From contig DATNID010000029.1 of NCBI GenBank assembly GCA_035604615.1, positions 21,249 through 85,248 on the forward strand: DNA of 64,000 nt, given 5' to 3'. Below the pieces are notes generated by a model, which was not told the DNA's origin, searched no databases, and was given only the letters and a program-made list of their open reading frames with translations. Position numbers and translations under genes: made by a program. The DNA is from DATJLY01 sp035604615 (GTDB taxonomy: Bacteria > Pseudomonadota > Alphaproteobacteria > ATCC43930 > CGMCC-115725). This document shows, piece by piece, positions 42,377 through 50,326 of this stretch. Position 1 is the stretch's first letter, and every line of letters begins with the position of its first letter.

Positions 42377-43603
42377 ATGGCTGCGTCCGTTGATCATTGG
42401 TCGCCGGAGTGGAGCAACGCGGTCTTTTCCTTGGCCGAGCGCGACCGGCGCTGGGCCAAGCTGCGCGCGCTGATGGCGCGGGACGGCGTCGACCTGATCG
42501 CCTGCCTACCCTGCACCACCAATCACGACCGCGGCCAGGCGGACGTGCGCTATTTGACGCAGCTCGGCGAAAACAGCGACGAGATGGTGGCGGCCTTCCC
42601 GATCGAGGGCGAGGTCACGGCGTGGCGCTCGCGGCCGGGGGCGTGCCCCTCGTCCAACTGGTTCGGCGACATCCGCGCGGCGCGGCGCGGCGCGGGCGGC
42701 GCATGCATCTCCCTCTGGCTCAACGAGCATCCGCAGTTCCGGTCCGGCACCATCGCCATCACCGGCCTGACCGCGACCCCCCTCGCCCACATCCGCGCCG
42801 CCGAGGGCGAGGCCAATTGGCAGTCAGTCGAGATGCTGAAGCGGGATTTTCCCAAGGCCCGCTTCGTCAGCGCCACGCCGCTCTTGGGCGAGGCGCGGTG
42901 GCAGAAGAGCGCGGACGAGATCGCCTTCCTGCGCAAGGCCACGGAGATCGCCGAACTGACCGAGGCCGCGCTCAACGCGCATGCGCGCGCGGGCGTCGCC
43001 GAACGCCACGTCTTCGCCCACATGATGTTCGCCAACGCCGACGCCGGCGGCAGCTTCGCCCCCATGCTCGGCTGGGTCAGCGGCCCCCAAGGCAGCGCCT
43101 ATAACCGCATCGAGCAGCCCTCGTTCCGCACCTTGCAGCAGGGCGACGTGCTGGCGGTCGAGATCGAGGGGCGCTGGGGCGGCTACATCGCGCAGATCGA
43201 CATGACCGCCGCTATCGGCACGGCCCAGCCGGAACTGGTCGAGGCGATGAAGCTGGTCTCCGATTCGTTCGACCGCGTGGTGGCCAGGATGAAGCCGGGC
43301 GTCACCATGCGCGCGCTGATCGAGGCGGCGCGGCTCGGCGGCCTGGGCGGCAGGATCAAAGTCGAGCTTGGCCTGCACGGGCGCGGCACCGGCGACGATG
43401 GGCCGCTCCTGGTGGCCAGCCGCCGCGAGCCCCCGGAGGTGCTGGACATCCCGCTCGCCGAAGGATGCTGCCTCGCGGTCAAGCCGTCGGCCGCGCTCGA
43501 CGGGATCGGCGATTACGGCCGCTGGGGCGACGGCGTGGTCGTCACTGCCACCGGCGCCGAGCGTCTCGGCACCAGGCCAAAGGGGCTGCTGGTCCAGGGT
43601 TAA
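42377..43603 (+). CDS. M24-family (creatinase/aminopeptidase P-like) protein, second copy
   Basis: 408 residues with creatinase-type N-terminal and M24 C-terminal domains, same length class as the gene at 5344 but only distantly similar. The conserved His is in LHGRGTG (His334). The metal-ligand positions are again altered: VEIEGRWGGYIAQIDMT in the two-Asp region, CLAVKPSA where a ligand Glu is expected, and GDGVVVTATG at the final Glu. It is thus probably a non-metallo enzyme of creatinase type. It lies in one unit with HAO-like, bicupin and DapA-like genes. The start ATG 42377 follows the receptor stop by 2 bp. Confidence 0.8.
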   Translation: MAASVDHWSPEWSNAVFSLAERDRRWAKLRALMARDGVDLIACLPCTTNHDRGQADVRYLTQLGENSDEMVAAFPIEGEVTAWRSRPGACPSSNWFGDIRAARRGAGGACISLWLNEHPQFRSGTIAITGLTATPLAHIRAAEGEANWQSVEMLKRDFPKARFVSATPLLGEARWQKSADEIAFLRKATEIAELTEAALNAHARAGVAERHVFAHMMFANADAGGSFAPMLGWVSGPQGSAYNRIEQPSFRTLQQGDVLAVEIEGRWGGYIAQIDMTAAIGTAQPELVEAMKLVSDSFDRVVARMKPGVTMRALIEAARLGGLGGRIKVELGLHGRGTGDDGPLLVASRREPPEVLDIPLAEGCCLAVKPSAALDGIGDYGRWGDGVVVTATGAERLGTRPKGLLVQG

Positions 43604-43683
43604 CGATCGCGGCTCTCGACAAGCGCAAGCCACGATCCTACGCTCGCTCAACCCCTTTCGCTCGACCAACCGGAGGTTGAGAC

Positions 43684-44778
43684 ATGACGCAGGACTCGTT
43701 CTTCCTCGACCGCACCGGCGCCCAGCCCGTTTCGCCCGAATTGTGGCCGGCGGTGGTGATCCCCAAGGAGGCGATCGACCAGGAAATCGAGCGGCTCGCG
43801 AGCCTGCCGCGGCCGGCCAACGGACGACGGCGCGCGCTCATCAAGCATCCCCTGAACGCGCGCAGCCACGGGCTTGCGCCCGGGATCGAGGTGGCGCTCG
43901 ACGTGCTGCTGCCGGGCGAGCGCACCGTGCCCTACCGCCAGAATTCGACCCAGGTCAATTTCGTGATCGGCGGCGCCGGCCATTCGGTGATCGGCGGCAA
44001 GCGCTTCGCAGTCGATTGCTACGACGTGTGGAACACGCCCTCGATGCATGCCTATTGGCACGGCAATGACGGCAAGGTGCCGTTCGTACGCCTGACCTAT
44101 TCCAACGCGGCGCTGCTCGAGATGATGAACATCCATTTCGTCGAGGAGAACCCGCCGCCCGTGGAGGCCGTGAAGCACGAAGCCGTGTCGGCCGAGGACG
44201 CGCAGCGCAAGGTCAGCCCCTACGGCACCTTCAAGCTCAACGAGGACGGCGCCTATCTCATGCCCTACGAGGCGCTGATCAATCCGCCGGCGGTCGAATC
44301 GAAGGCACTGCATTGGCCGTGGCAGGATGTGCGCAAGGAGCTGATGAAGCTCGAGGCGCTGGGCAAGGACTATGTCGGGCGGCGGCTCTATCTGCTCTAC
44401 AACCCGATGACGGGCCGGACCAACGGCTGCACGCCCTCGTTCTTCGCGACCATGACCATCAGGCCGCCCGGCATCGTCGACCGGCCGCATCGCCACAGCT
44501 CGGCGGCGATCAACTACTACTTCCACGGCACCGGGCGCTCGACGGTCGAGGGCAAGGTCTATCGCTGGAAGGCGGGCGATTTGATGCTGTCGGCGCCGGG
44601 CTGGGCGGTGCACAACCACGCCTCCGACGACGGCGACTATGTCCACGAGCTGACGGTGCAGGACCAGCCGCTCACCATCGCCATGGAATCGCTGCTGTGG
44701 CAGGAGAGCCTCAAGCTGCCGCTCGCGGTCCTGGGCCAGCAGGAAGGCTTCGGCACCAACAAGGCGATGGCGGGGTAG
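43684..44778 (+). CDS. Bicupin dioxygenase-like protein with active site in the second cupin
   Basis: This 364-residue protein has two cupins of the gentisate/1-hydroxy-2-naphthoate dioxygenase class. The first (70-145) reads PYRQNSTQVNF where His residues are expected, though GNDGK and surrounding turns remain. The second (250-325) has the full-looking site RPHRHSSAAINYYFHGTG (His269, His271) with AVHNHAS (His310, His312). This is the mirror of the bicupin at 15023, whose site is in cupin 1. GGAGG lies 7 nt before ATG 43684, the strongest ribosome site in this block, and an 80-bp gap precedes it. Ring cleavage of a hydroxylated aromatic acid is inferred. Confidence 0.8.
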   Translation: MTQDSFFLDRTGAQPVSPELWPAVVIPKEAIDQEIERLASLPRPANGRRRALIKHPLNARSHGLAPGIEVALDVLLPGERTVPYRQNSTQVNFVIGGAGHSVIGGKRFAVDCYDVWNTPSMHAYWHGNDGKVPFVRLTYSNAALLEMMNIHFVEENPPPVEAVKHEAVSAEDAQRKVSPYGTFKLNEDGAYLMPYEALINPPAVESKALHWPWQDVRKELMKLEALGKDYVGRRLYLLYNPMTGRTNGCTPSFFATMTIRPPGIVDRPHRHSSAAINYYFHGTGRSTVEGKVYRWKAGDLMLSAPGWAVHNHASDDGDYVHELTVQDQPLTIAMESLLWQESLKLPLAVLGQQEGFGTNKAMAG

Positions 44779-44781
44779 GAC

Positions 44782-45705
44782 ATGATCGCGCTCGAGAAGA
44801 ATTTCCTCAAAGGCTCCTATCCGCCGCTGGTGACGCCGTTCCGCGACGGCGAGGTGGATTACGAGACCTATGCCAAGCTGGTCGAGCGCCAGGTCGCCGA
44901 GGGCTCGCACGGCATCGTCGTCAACGGCACCACCGGCGAGCCCTCGACGCTCGCCGTGCCGGAGCGTCTGCGCCTGGTCGAGGTCGCAGCCCGCACCGCC
45001 AAGGGCCGCATCCCGATCGTCGCCGCCACCGGCTCACAGAGCCACGCCGACAGTATCGTCCTGACCGAGGCGGCGAAGCAGGCCGGCGCCAACGCGGTGC
45101 TGATCGTGACGCCCTATTTCGTGCGCCCGCCGCAGCGCGGCCTGATCGAGTACTACCTCGATCTCGGCAAGCGCACCGATCTGCCTGTGATGATCTATCA
45201 CATCCCTGGCCGCGCCGCGGTCAACGTCACCGTCGACACGGTGGCGGCGATCGCCGACAAGCTGCCGCGCCTCGTCGGGCTGAAGCACGCCTTCAACGAT
45301 TTGGGCTTCGTCAGCGACCTCTTGGTGCGGCTGGGGTTCGAGTTCCGCATCCATGTCGGGCTCGAGGATCTGTCGTTCCCGATGCTGGCGGTGGGCGCGT
45401 CAGGCCTGATGAACGCAGTCGGAAACCTTTTGCCGCGCAAGGTGGCCGAGCTCTACGAGCTGACCGCCGCCGGCAAGATGGCGGAGGCGCGCGCGCTTCA
45501 TTACGCGCTGTGGGAACTCAACGCGGCGGTGTTCTACGACACCAACCCGATCCCGATGAAATACATGATGAAGCGGCTCGGCATCATCCCCACCGAGGAC
45601 CACCGCCTGCCCATGGTGCCCTCGACGCCCGAGCTGCAGAAGCGCCTCGACGGCGTGCTGGCGCGGGCGGGATTGCTGCCGGAAGGACGCGCGGCGGCGG
45701 AGTAG
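44782..45705 (+). CDS. Dihydrodipicolinate synthase/N-acetylneuraminate lyase family protein
   Basis: A 307-residue TIM-barrel class I aldolase or hydrolase. The Schiff-base Lys is in LVGLKHAFND, the catalytic Tyr in MIYHIPGR and the carboxylate-binding loop in VVNGTTGEPST. The chain is typical length for DapA-family enzymes. In catabolic clusters such proteins act as aldolases or hydratase-aldolases on pyruvate-containing ring-cleavage products, which suits its place 3 bp after the bicupin. True lysine biosynthesis is unlikely given the context. It ends just before a convergent lower-GC islet. Confidence 0.88.
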   Translation: MIALEKNFLKGSYPPLVTPFRDGEVDYETYAKLVERQVAEGSHGIVVNGTTGEPSTLAVPERLRLVEVAARTAKGRIPIVAATGSQSHADSIVLTEAAKQAGANAVLIVTPYFVRPPQRGLIEYYLDLGKRTDLPVMIYHIPGRAAVNVTVDTVAAIADKLPRLVGLKHAFNDLGFVSDLLVRLGFEFRIHVGLEDLSFPMLAVGASGLMNAVGNLLPRKVAELYELTAAGKMAEARALHYALWELNAAVFYDTNPIPMKYMMKRLGIIPTEDHRLPMVPSTPELQKRLDGVLARAGLLPEGRAAAE

Positions 45706-45720
45706 CGGGTGGCACCACGC

Positions 45721-46011
45721 CTACAAGGGCCGCGCCTCTGCTTCGATGAAAGCGCGGAAGTGGCGGCTGATGCTGCGTCCGATGACGATCTCGACCCGGC
45801 GCGCAAGCAGGCCTTCCAGCTCTTCGACAAGAGCTAGGTAGTCGCCGAATCCACGATCCTCGGCCATGTCTACGAGCAGGTCGATGGCGCTATCGGGCCG
45901 TTCCTCGCCGCGGATCACCGACCCGAATAGGCGCACGTTCGACACGCTATGCTTTGAGGCGATTGCGAGCATGGCGTCGCGCTTGTGCTGCAATTCGTCC
46001 AAGAGCGGCAT
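45721..46011 (-). CDS. Minimal nucleotidyltransferase (MNT/MntA-like) with altered active site
   Basis: A 96-residue protein of the polymerase-beta-like minimal nucleotidyltransferase family. The GS motif is LFGSVIRGEERPDS and is followed by AIDLLVD. In active members this reads SDxDLLV; here the first catalytic Asp is Ala42 while the second (Asp44) remains, so transferase activity is doubtful. Such proteins usually act as antitoxins with a HEPN partner, but no HEPN gene is seen next to it. ATG 46011 has AAGG 7 nt upstream. It is the last of four minus-strand genes in a lower-GC islet. Confidence 0.78.
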   Translation of the reverse strand: MPLLDELQHKRDAMLAIASKHSVSNVRLFGSVIRGEERPDSAIDLLVDMAEDRGFGDYLALVEELEGLLARRVEIVIGRSISRHFRAFIEAEARPL

Positions 46012-46050
46012 GGCGCGGCCTTCGTCCTCTCCGGAAGTGCGATTCCGCAA

Positions 46051-46821
46051 TTACTTTGTTGGGCGAGCTTCCGCGATGAAGTCACCGAGGAGGCGGGCGT
46101 TTTTCTTGGAATTGCACTCCAGGCACGCGGTTGCAAGGTTCTCTAAGCTGTTGTCACCGCGCTCTGCGACGGGCTTAACGTGGTCGAGCGTTACCATGAA
46201 GCGTGTCAATTGCTTGGTACAATATCGGCATTTGTATCCGTCGCGTTCGTATACCTTGGCCCGATTTTCTCGGACGTTATAATAATCGATGTCTTGCGGA
46301 GCTACTGAGGGCAAGCTCACCACTTCGCGCTGAGCCCGAGCGACTTTGCATGCATCGATCTCTTCGGGCAGAAGGATGCGATACAAGGTACCGTCCCGGT
46401 TCGGCTCCCCTTCTTTCCGGATTGCGCCGCTTATTTCTAAGCCCTTCAACGCCCGACGAACGGTTTCAGGACTGAGGGATCTCTCGTCGGGCTTTCTCCG
46501 CCCGCCTGGAACACGGACAAGGTCTGTACCGGCTTGATCCTCGGCAGTATACGTAGATTTTACGACGCTATCCTGAAGTCGATAGGTACTGACACGGACA
46601 TGCGGATTGCCGGTCTCAAGGATCGAGTGTCGAAAAATGTACATATAGAAGGCGGCTTCATAGGGACGCAACATCGGCATCAAGAGATCGATGACATCGC
46701 GCAAGATGTCGGGAAGCTCGAAGCCGGAGAGAGCACGCACCGCCGCCGTTTCGGCGACAGCTTCGGTCTCCTCCTCGAGCTTACCTAACAAATCCCTGAT
46801 TTCTCCGATGGTTTCCTTCAT
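46051..46821 (-). CDS. HNH endonuclease-domain protein with N-terminal helix-turn-helix-like region
   Basis: A 256-residue protein. The C-terminal 65 residues form an HNH nuclease: CRYC zinc knuckle, LDHVKPVAERGDNSLENLA with the catalytic His, and CLECN zinc knuckle. Residues 40-150 look like a winged-helix or replication-initiator-type domain, with SLSPETVRRALKGLEISGAI as a likely recognition region. The DNA is noticeably less GC-rich than its surroundings, suggesting recent acquisition. ATG 46821 or GTG 46827 may start it. The target is unknown; a defence or mobile-element role is plausible. Confidence 0.78.
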   Translation of the reverse strand: MKETIGEIRDLLGKLEEETEAVAETAAVRALSGFELPDILRDVIDLLMPMLRPYEAAFYMYIFRHSILETGNPHVRVSTYRLQDSVVKSTYTAEDQAGTDLVRVPGGRRKPDERSLSPETVRRALKGLEISGAIRKEGEPNRDGTLYRILLPEEIDACKVARAQREVVSLPSVAPQDIDYYNVRENRAKVYERDGYKCRYCTKQLTRFMVTLDHVKPVAERGDNSLENLATACLECNSKKNARLLGDFIAEARPTK

Positions 46822-46860
46822 GCTCACTAGCCCTTGGCCAGCCTGCGCGACATTAGGCCT

Positions 46861-47265
46861 TCAGCCACCCGCACCAAGTGCGGATTGAACATCCGTGTGA
46901 GCGAAATCGACGCCCTTGTAAAGCAGCGGCAGATCACGTGACCGCGCAAGCGCATAGGCGACGCAATCGATGATGTTCAACCGTGCCGCGCTGCCCTGGC
47001 CTCTACCATAGCGTCGGAACGCCTCGAACGCCGCGTCTGCAAGCGTCTCGTCGAAGGGGACCACGGCAATCTCGGCGCGCTCGATCAGCTCGCTCAGTGT
47101 GGCGACTGCTAACGGGCCGAGCCTTGCGAACAGAACGATTCGCGTTTCCAGCAATGTGACGGCGGAAATGAGGCGGATCGGCGCGGTCTTGATCGCATCG
47201 CGGTATGCCATATTGCCCGGTTCGTGCGTGATTGCCGCGACGATTGCCGAACTGTCGATCACCAT
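46861..47265 (-). CDS. vapC: VapC-type PIN-domain toxin
   Basis: A 134-residue PIN-domain ribonuclease. The acidic active-site residues are visible: Asp4 in MVIDSSAIV, Glu40 in TLLETRI, Asp100 in LNIIDCVAYALA, and a fourth acidic residue in KGVDFAHTD. VapC toxins cut tRNA or rRNA and are held in check by VapB. Its ATG overlaps the vapB end by 7 bp, the normal arrangement for coupled toxin-antitoxin translation. Confidence 0.9.
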   Translation of the reverse strand: MVIDSSAIVAAITHEPGNMAYRDAIKTAPIRLISAVTLLETRIVLFARLGPLAVATLSELIERAEIAVVPFDETLADAAFEAFRRYGRGQGSAARLNIIDCVAYALARSRDLPLLYKGVDFAHTDVQSALGAGG

Positions 47266-47516
47266 CGATCCGGCACCCCGTCGGCGCCATAGCCGATAAT
47301 CGCGTCGGCTGTCCGCGCGTCCAACACCGGCAATTGCGCCAACCGATCGAACAGAGCGTCGATTTCGGCAAGCCTTTCGCTTGGCAAACGGCGAGGAACC
47401 CGCGCGAGCCGCTCCTCGATAGCGCGCTCCACCGCGGTGTCGAGGTCTTCGCCGGTCGCATTCGCCAACTCCTTGGCGAGGGCACCGGCTTTAGGGGAAC
47501 GAATTTCCAGGGACAT
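47259..47516 (-). CDS. vapB: VapB-type antitoxin
   Basis: 85 residues of the VapB (PF07704, Rv0623-like) antitoxin family. MSLEIRSPKAGALAKELANA fits the short N-terminal DNA-binding region, and ERAIEERLARVPRRLPSERL the toxin-binding helix. ATG 47516 has GGAG 5 nt upstream. It precedes vapC on the same strand. VapB normally represses its own promoter together with VapC, so regulation is probably at the sequence between 47517 and the end of the SDR gene. Confidence 0.88.
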   Translation of the reverse strand: MSLEIRSPKAGALAKELANATGEDLDTAVERAIEERLARVPRRLPSERLAEIDALFDRLAQLPVLDARTADAIIGYGADGVPDRW

Positions 47517-47539
47517 AGCTTCTCCATTTTAGCCTACAA

Positions 47540-48301
47540 TTACATACTCGTCACACCGCCATCCACCACGATGGTCTGCCCCGTGATGTAGCGGCCGGCC
47601 GGCGACACGAGGAGCAGCGCGGCCCCCGCGATGTCCACGGGCTCGCCGAGGCGGGCCAAGGGGGTGGCTTCGAGGCGGCGCGCGACCAGCTTCTCGTCCT
47701 CCCATAATGCCCGCGCGAATTCGGTGCGGATGAGGCCGGGCGCGATGGCGTTGACGCGGATATTGTGCTTGCCCCATTCGAGCGCCAGGCCGCGCGCGAG
47801 CTGGATCTCGGCAGCCTTGGAAATGCTATAGGCGCCGAGCCCCATGGTGCCGCGCAAGCCCGCGATGCTGGACATGATGACGATCGCGCCGTCGCGCCGC
47901 GCCGCCATCTCGGGCAGCACCAGCCCCGCGAGATAGAGGACGCCGCGTACGTTGGTCGCCATGATGCGGTCGAACGCGCCATCGCCGATCTCGACCATCG
48001 GCCCGTAATGCGGATTGACCCCGGCGCAGCACACCAGGATGTCGATGGCGCCGAGCGCCTTGCGCGTCTCGGCAACGAGGCGGTCGAGCTGCGCCTTGTC
48101 GCCGACATTGCAGGCGATGGCGGCGGCGCGCCCGCCGGCGGCGCGGATCGCGGCGGCGGTTTCCTCGCACTGGTCCTGCTTGCGACTCGAGATCGCGACG
48201 CCGGCGCCCGCCTCAGCCAGCGCCTCGGCGATGGCGCGGCCGATGCCGCGCGACGAGCCGGTGAGGATCGCGGTCTTGCCCGTCAGGTCGAACAATTTCA
48301 T
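47540..48301 (-). CDS. SDR-family oxidoreductase
   Basis: A 253-residue short-chain dehydrogenase. The cofactor motif is LTGSSRGIGRAIA, the NNAG-equivalent is CCAGVN, and the catalytic set is Ser in IVIMSSIAG with Tyr-x3-Lys in GAYSISKAA. The ending RYITGQTIVVDGG is typical of FabG-like members. ATG 48301 is taken as start; the frame continues nine codons upstream. It is divergent from the isomerase gene at 48385. It may oxidise a hydroxy-intermediate of the surrounding catabolism; specificity cannot be given. Confidence 0.9.
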   Translation of the reverse strand: MKLFDLTGKTAILTGSSRGIGRAIAEALAEAGAGVAISSRKQDQCEETAAAIRAAGGRAAAIACNVGDKAQLDRLVAETRKALGAIDILVCCAGVNPHYGPMVEIGDGAFDRIMATNVRGVLYLAGLVLPEMAARRDGAIVIMSSIAGLRGTMGLGAYSISKAAEIQLARGLALEWGKHNIRVNAIAPGLIRTEFARALWEDEKLVARRLEATPLARLGEPVDIAGAALLLVSPAGRYITGQTIVVDGGVTSM

Positions 48302-48384
48302 CGGCGCCTCCGCCAATCGTGATCGCACCCGCCTCGACAGAGGCGCCCCGCCCGTGCGAGCCTTGCGGCAGAGGGAGGGCCTCC

Positions 48385-49023
48385 ATGCAGCTTTACACGT
48401 ATTTCCGCTCGCAGGCGAGCTACCGCGTCCGCATCGCCTTGAACCTCAAAGGGCTGAAGCGCGAGGACACGTTCCTGCACCTCGAGAAGGGCGACCAGTT
48501 CGCGTCGTCCTACAAGGCGATCAATCCGCAGATGGTGGTGCCGACGCTGGTCGACGGCGAAACGAAACTGTTCCAGTCGCTCGCCATCCTCGAATGGCTC
48601 GAGGAGAAATATCCGGCGCCGCCACTCCTTCCGGCCGATGCCGACGCGCGCGCCTGGGTGAGGGGATTCGCGCTCATCAACATCGCCGATTCGCACCCGC
48701 TGATCGTGCCGCGCATCCGCAACTATCTCACCGGCACCCTGGGCCTGACGCAGCCGCAATTGCTCGCCTGGATCCAGCATTGGATGGCGGCCGGGCTCGC
48801 CGCGATGGAAACGCTGCTCGCGGAGCATCGCGAGAGCGGAAAATTCTGCCACGGTGACCGGGTGACCCTGGCCGACATCGGGCTCGTGACCCAGGTGTTC
48901 CCGGCGCAGACCTTCAAGACCGATATGACGCCCTATCCGCGCGTCATGCGCATTTACCAGGCGGCGATGGCGCTCCCCGCGTTCGTCGACGCCTCGCCGC
49001 CGAAGCAGCCCGACGCCGAGTGA
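48385..49023 (+). CDS. maiA: Zeta-class GST, maleylacetoacetate/maleylpyruvate isomerase
   Basis: A 212-residue zeta-class glutathione transferase. The N-terminal glutathione site reads YFRSQASYRVRIALNLKG, in the position of the family SSCS/A motif, and NPQMVVPTLVDG and LFQSLAILEWLEE are standard thioredoxin-fold segments. Zeta enzymes isomerise maleylacetoacetate or maleylpyruvate. The gentisate-dioxygenase-like gene elsewhere in the window favours the maleylpyruvate role, but tyrosine catabolism is equally possible. No fumarylpyruvate or fumarylacetoacetate hydrolase gene was found here. The start is ATG 48385 with a purine-rich GAGGGAGGG upstream. Confidence 0.88.
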   Translation: MQLYTYFRSQASYRVRIALNLKGLKREDTFLHLEKGDQFASSYKAINPQMVVPTLVDGETKLFQSLAILEWLEEKYPAPPLLPADADARAWVRGFALINIADSHPLIVPRIRNYLTGTLGLTQPQLLAWIQHWMAAGLAAMETLLAEHRESGKFCHGDRVTLADIGLVTQVFPAQTFKTDMTPYPRVMRIYQAAMALPAFVDASPPKQPDAE

Positions 49024-49096
49024 TAGGCGGCCGGCGCATGCGAGCCCGGCGCAGGCTGCGCTCGCGCGCGCGCAGACCCCGTGCTACACGGGCGCG

Positions 49097-50326
49097 ATGA
49101 CCGAAGCGACCGAGACGAGCCGCATCGCCACCGGCCGGGCCCAGGAGACGCGCATCATCGCGCTCATCTGCGGCGCGCATTTCGTCAGCCACGTCTATAT
49201 CATCGCGCTGCCGCCCCTCTTCTTCTTCATCCGCGCCGAATACGGCGTGAGCTATTCCGAGCTCGGCCTGGTCGTCGCCCTGTTCAACGTCGTCTCGACC
49301 GTGCTGCAGGCGCCGGCCGGGTTCCTGGTCGACCGCATGGCGCCGGCGATGACCTTGGTGCTGGCATTGGCGCTGGGCGCGAGCGGCCTGGCGCTTGCCG
49401 GCGCGGTGCCGCTGTGGTGGGCGCTGATCGCCGGCTGGGGCCTCGCGGGCGTCGCCAACACCATTTATCACCCCGCCGACTACGCCATCTTGTCCGACGC
49501 GGTCGAGACCAGGCGTATCGGCCAGGCATTTTCGCTGCACACCTTCTTCGGCATGGTCGGCACCGCGGCGACGCCGGCGACGATGCTGTTCCTGGCCACC
49601 GTGTGGGGCTGGCGCGGCGCCATGATCGGCGCTGCGGCGCTCGGCTATGCCGTGGCGCTGGTGCTGCTGGTGCAGCGCCGCGCCTTCACAGCCCGCGCGG
49701 CCTCGCGCCCACGGCGCAATGCAGAGAAGGTCGGCTGGAACCTGCTGCTGTCGCCGCCGATCCTGCGCAACGTCCTGTTCTTCGCGCTTCTGGCGGCGGC
49801 GGGATCGGGCATCTCGAATTTCTCGATCGTGGCGTTGGGCGCGCTCCAAGGCACCGCGCTCGGGGTCGCGAATTTTGCGCTGTCGTCGTACCTGGCGATG
49901 AACGCGGCTGGCGTGCTGGCCGGCGGCTACATCGCCTCGCGTACGCGGCGCCATGACCGCGTCGCCGTCGCCGGGTTTGCGGCGAGCGGGTTCCTGGTGC
50001 TGCTCATCGGCCTCGTGCCGCTGGGCGGGGTGGCGCTGGTGGCGCTGATGGGCAGCGCCGGCTTCCTCAACGGCATCATCCAGCCGTCGCGCGACATGAT
50101 CGTGCGCGCGGTCACGCCGGAGGGCTCGTTCGGCAAGGTGTTCGGCTTCGTCTCGATGGGCTTCAGCATCGGCGGCGTGATCGCGCCGCTGATCTATGGC
50201 TGGCTCATGGATTTGAACGAACCGCGCCTTGTGTTCCTGGTGGCGGTGGGGTTCACGGTGCTGGCGCTGCCGCTCGTTCGCGTACCGGCAGCAGGAACCA
50301 AAGCCAGCTCAGCAGCTCGACCATGA
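49097..50326 (+). CDS. MFS transporter
   Basis: A 409-residue major facilitator with twelve hydrophobic segments. Landmarks are GFLVDRMAPAMTLVLALAL after helix 2, NTIYHPADYAILSDAV in helix 4-5, and GVIAPLIYGWLMDLNEPR near the end. The NTIYHPADY phrase is typical of fosmidomycin-resistance-like and related efflux carriers. The start is ATG 49097. Its last 74 bp overlap the 3' end of the next, convergent MFS gene, an unusually long antisense overlap. Confidence 0.87.
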   Translation: MTEATETSRIATGRAQETRIIALICGAHFVSHVYIIALPPLFFFIRAEYGVSYSELGLVVALFNVVSTVLQAPAGFLVDRMAPAMTLVLALALGASGLALAGAVPLWWALIAGWGLAGVANTIYHPADYAILSDAVETRRIGQAFSLHTFFGMVGTAATPATMLFLATVWGWRGAMIGAAALGYAVALVLLVQRRAFTARAASRPRRNAEKVGWNLLLSPPILRNVLFFALLAAAGSGISNFSIVALGALQGTALGVANFALSSYLAMNAAGVLAGGYIASRTRRHDRVAVAGFAASGFLVLLIGLVPLGGVALVALMGSAGFLNGIIQPSRDMIVRAVTPEGSFGKVFGFVSMGFSIGGVIAPLIYGWLMDLNEPRLVFLVAVGFTVLALPLVRVPAAGTKASSAARP

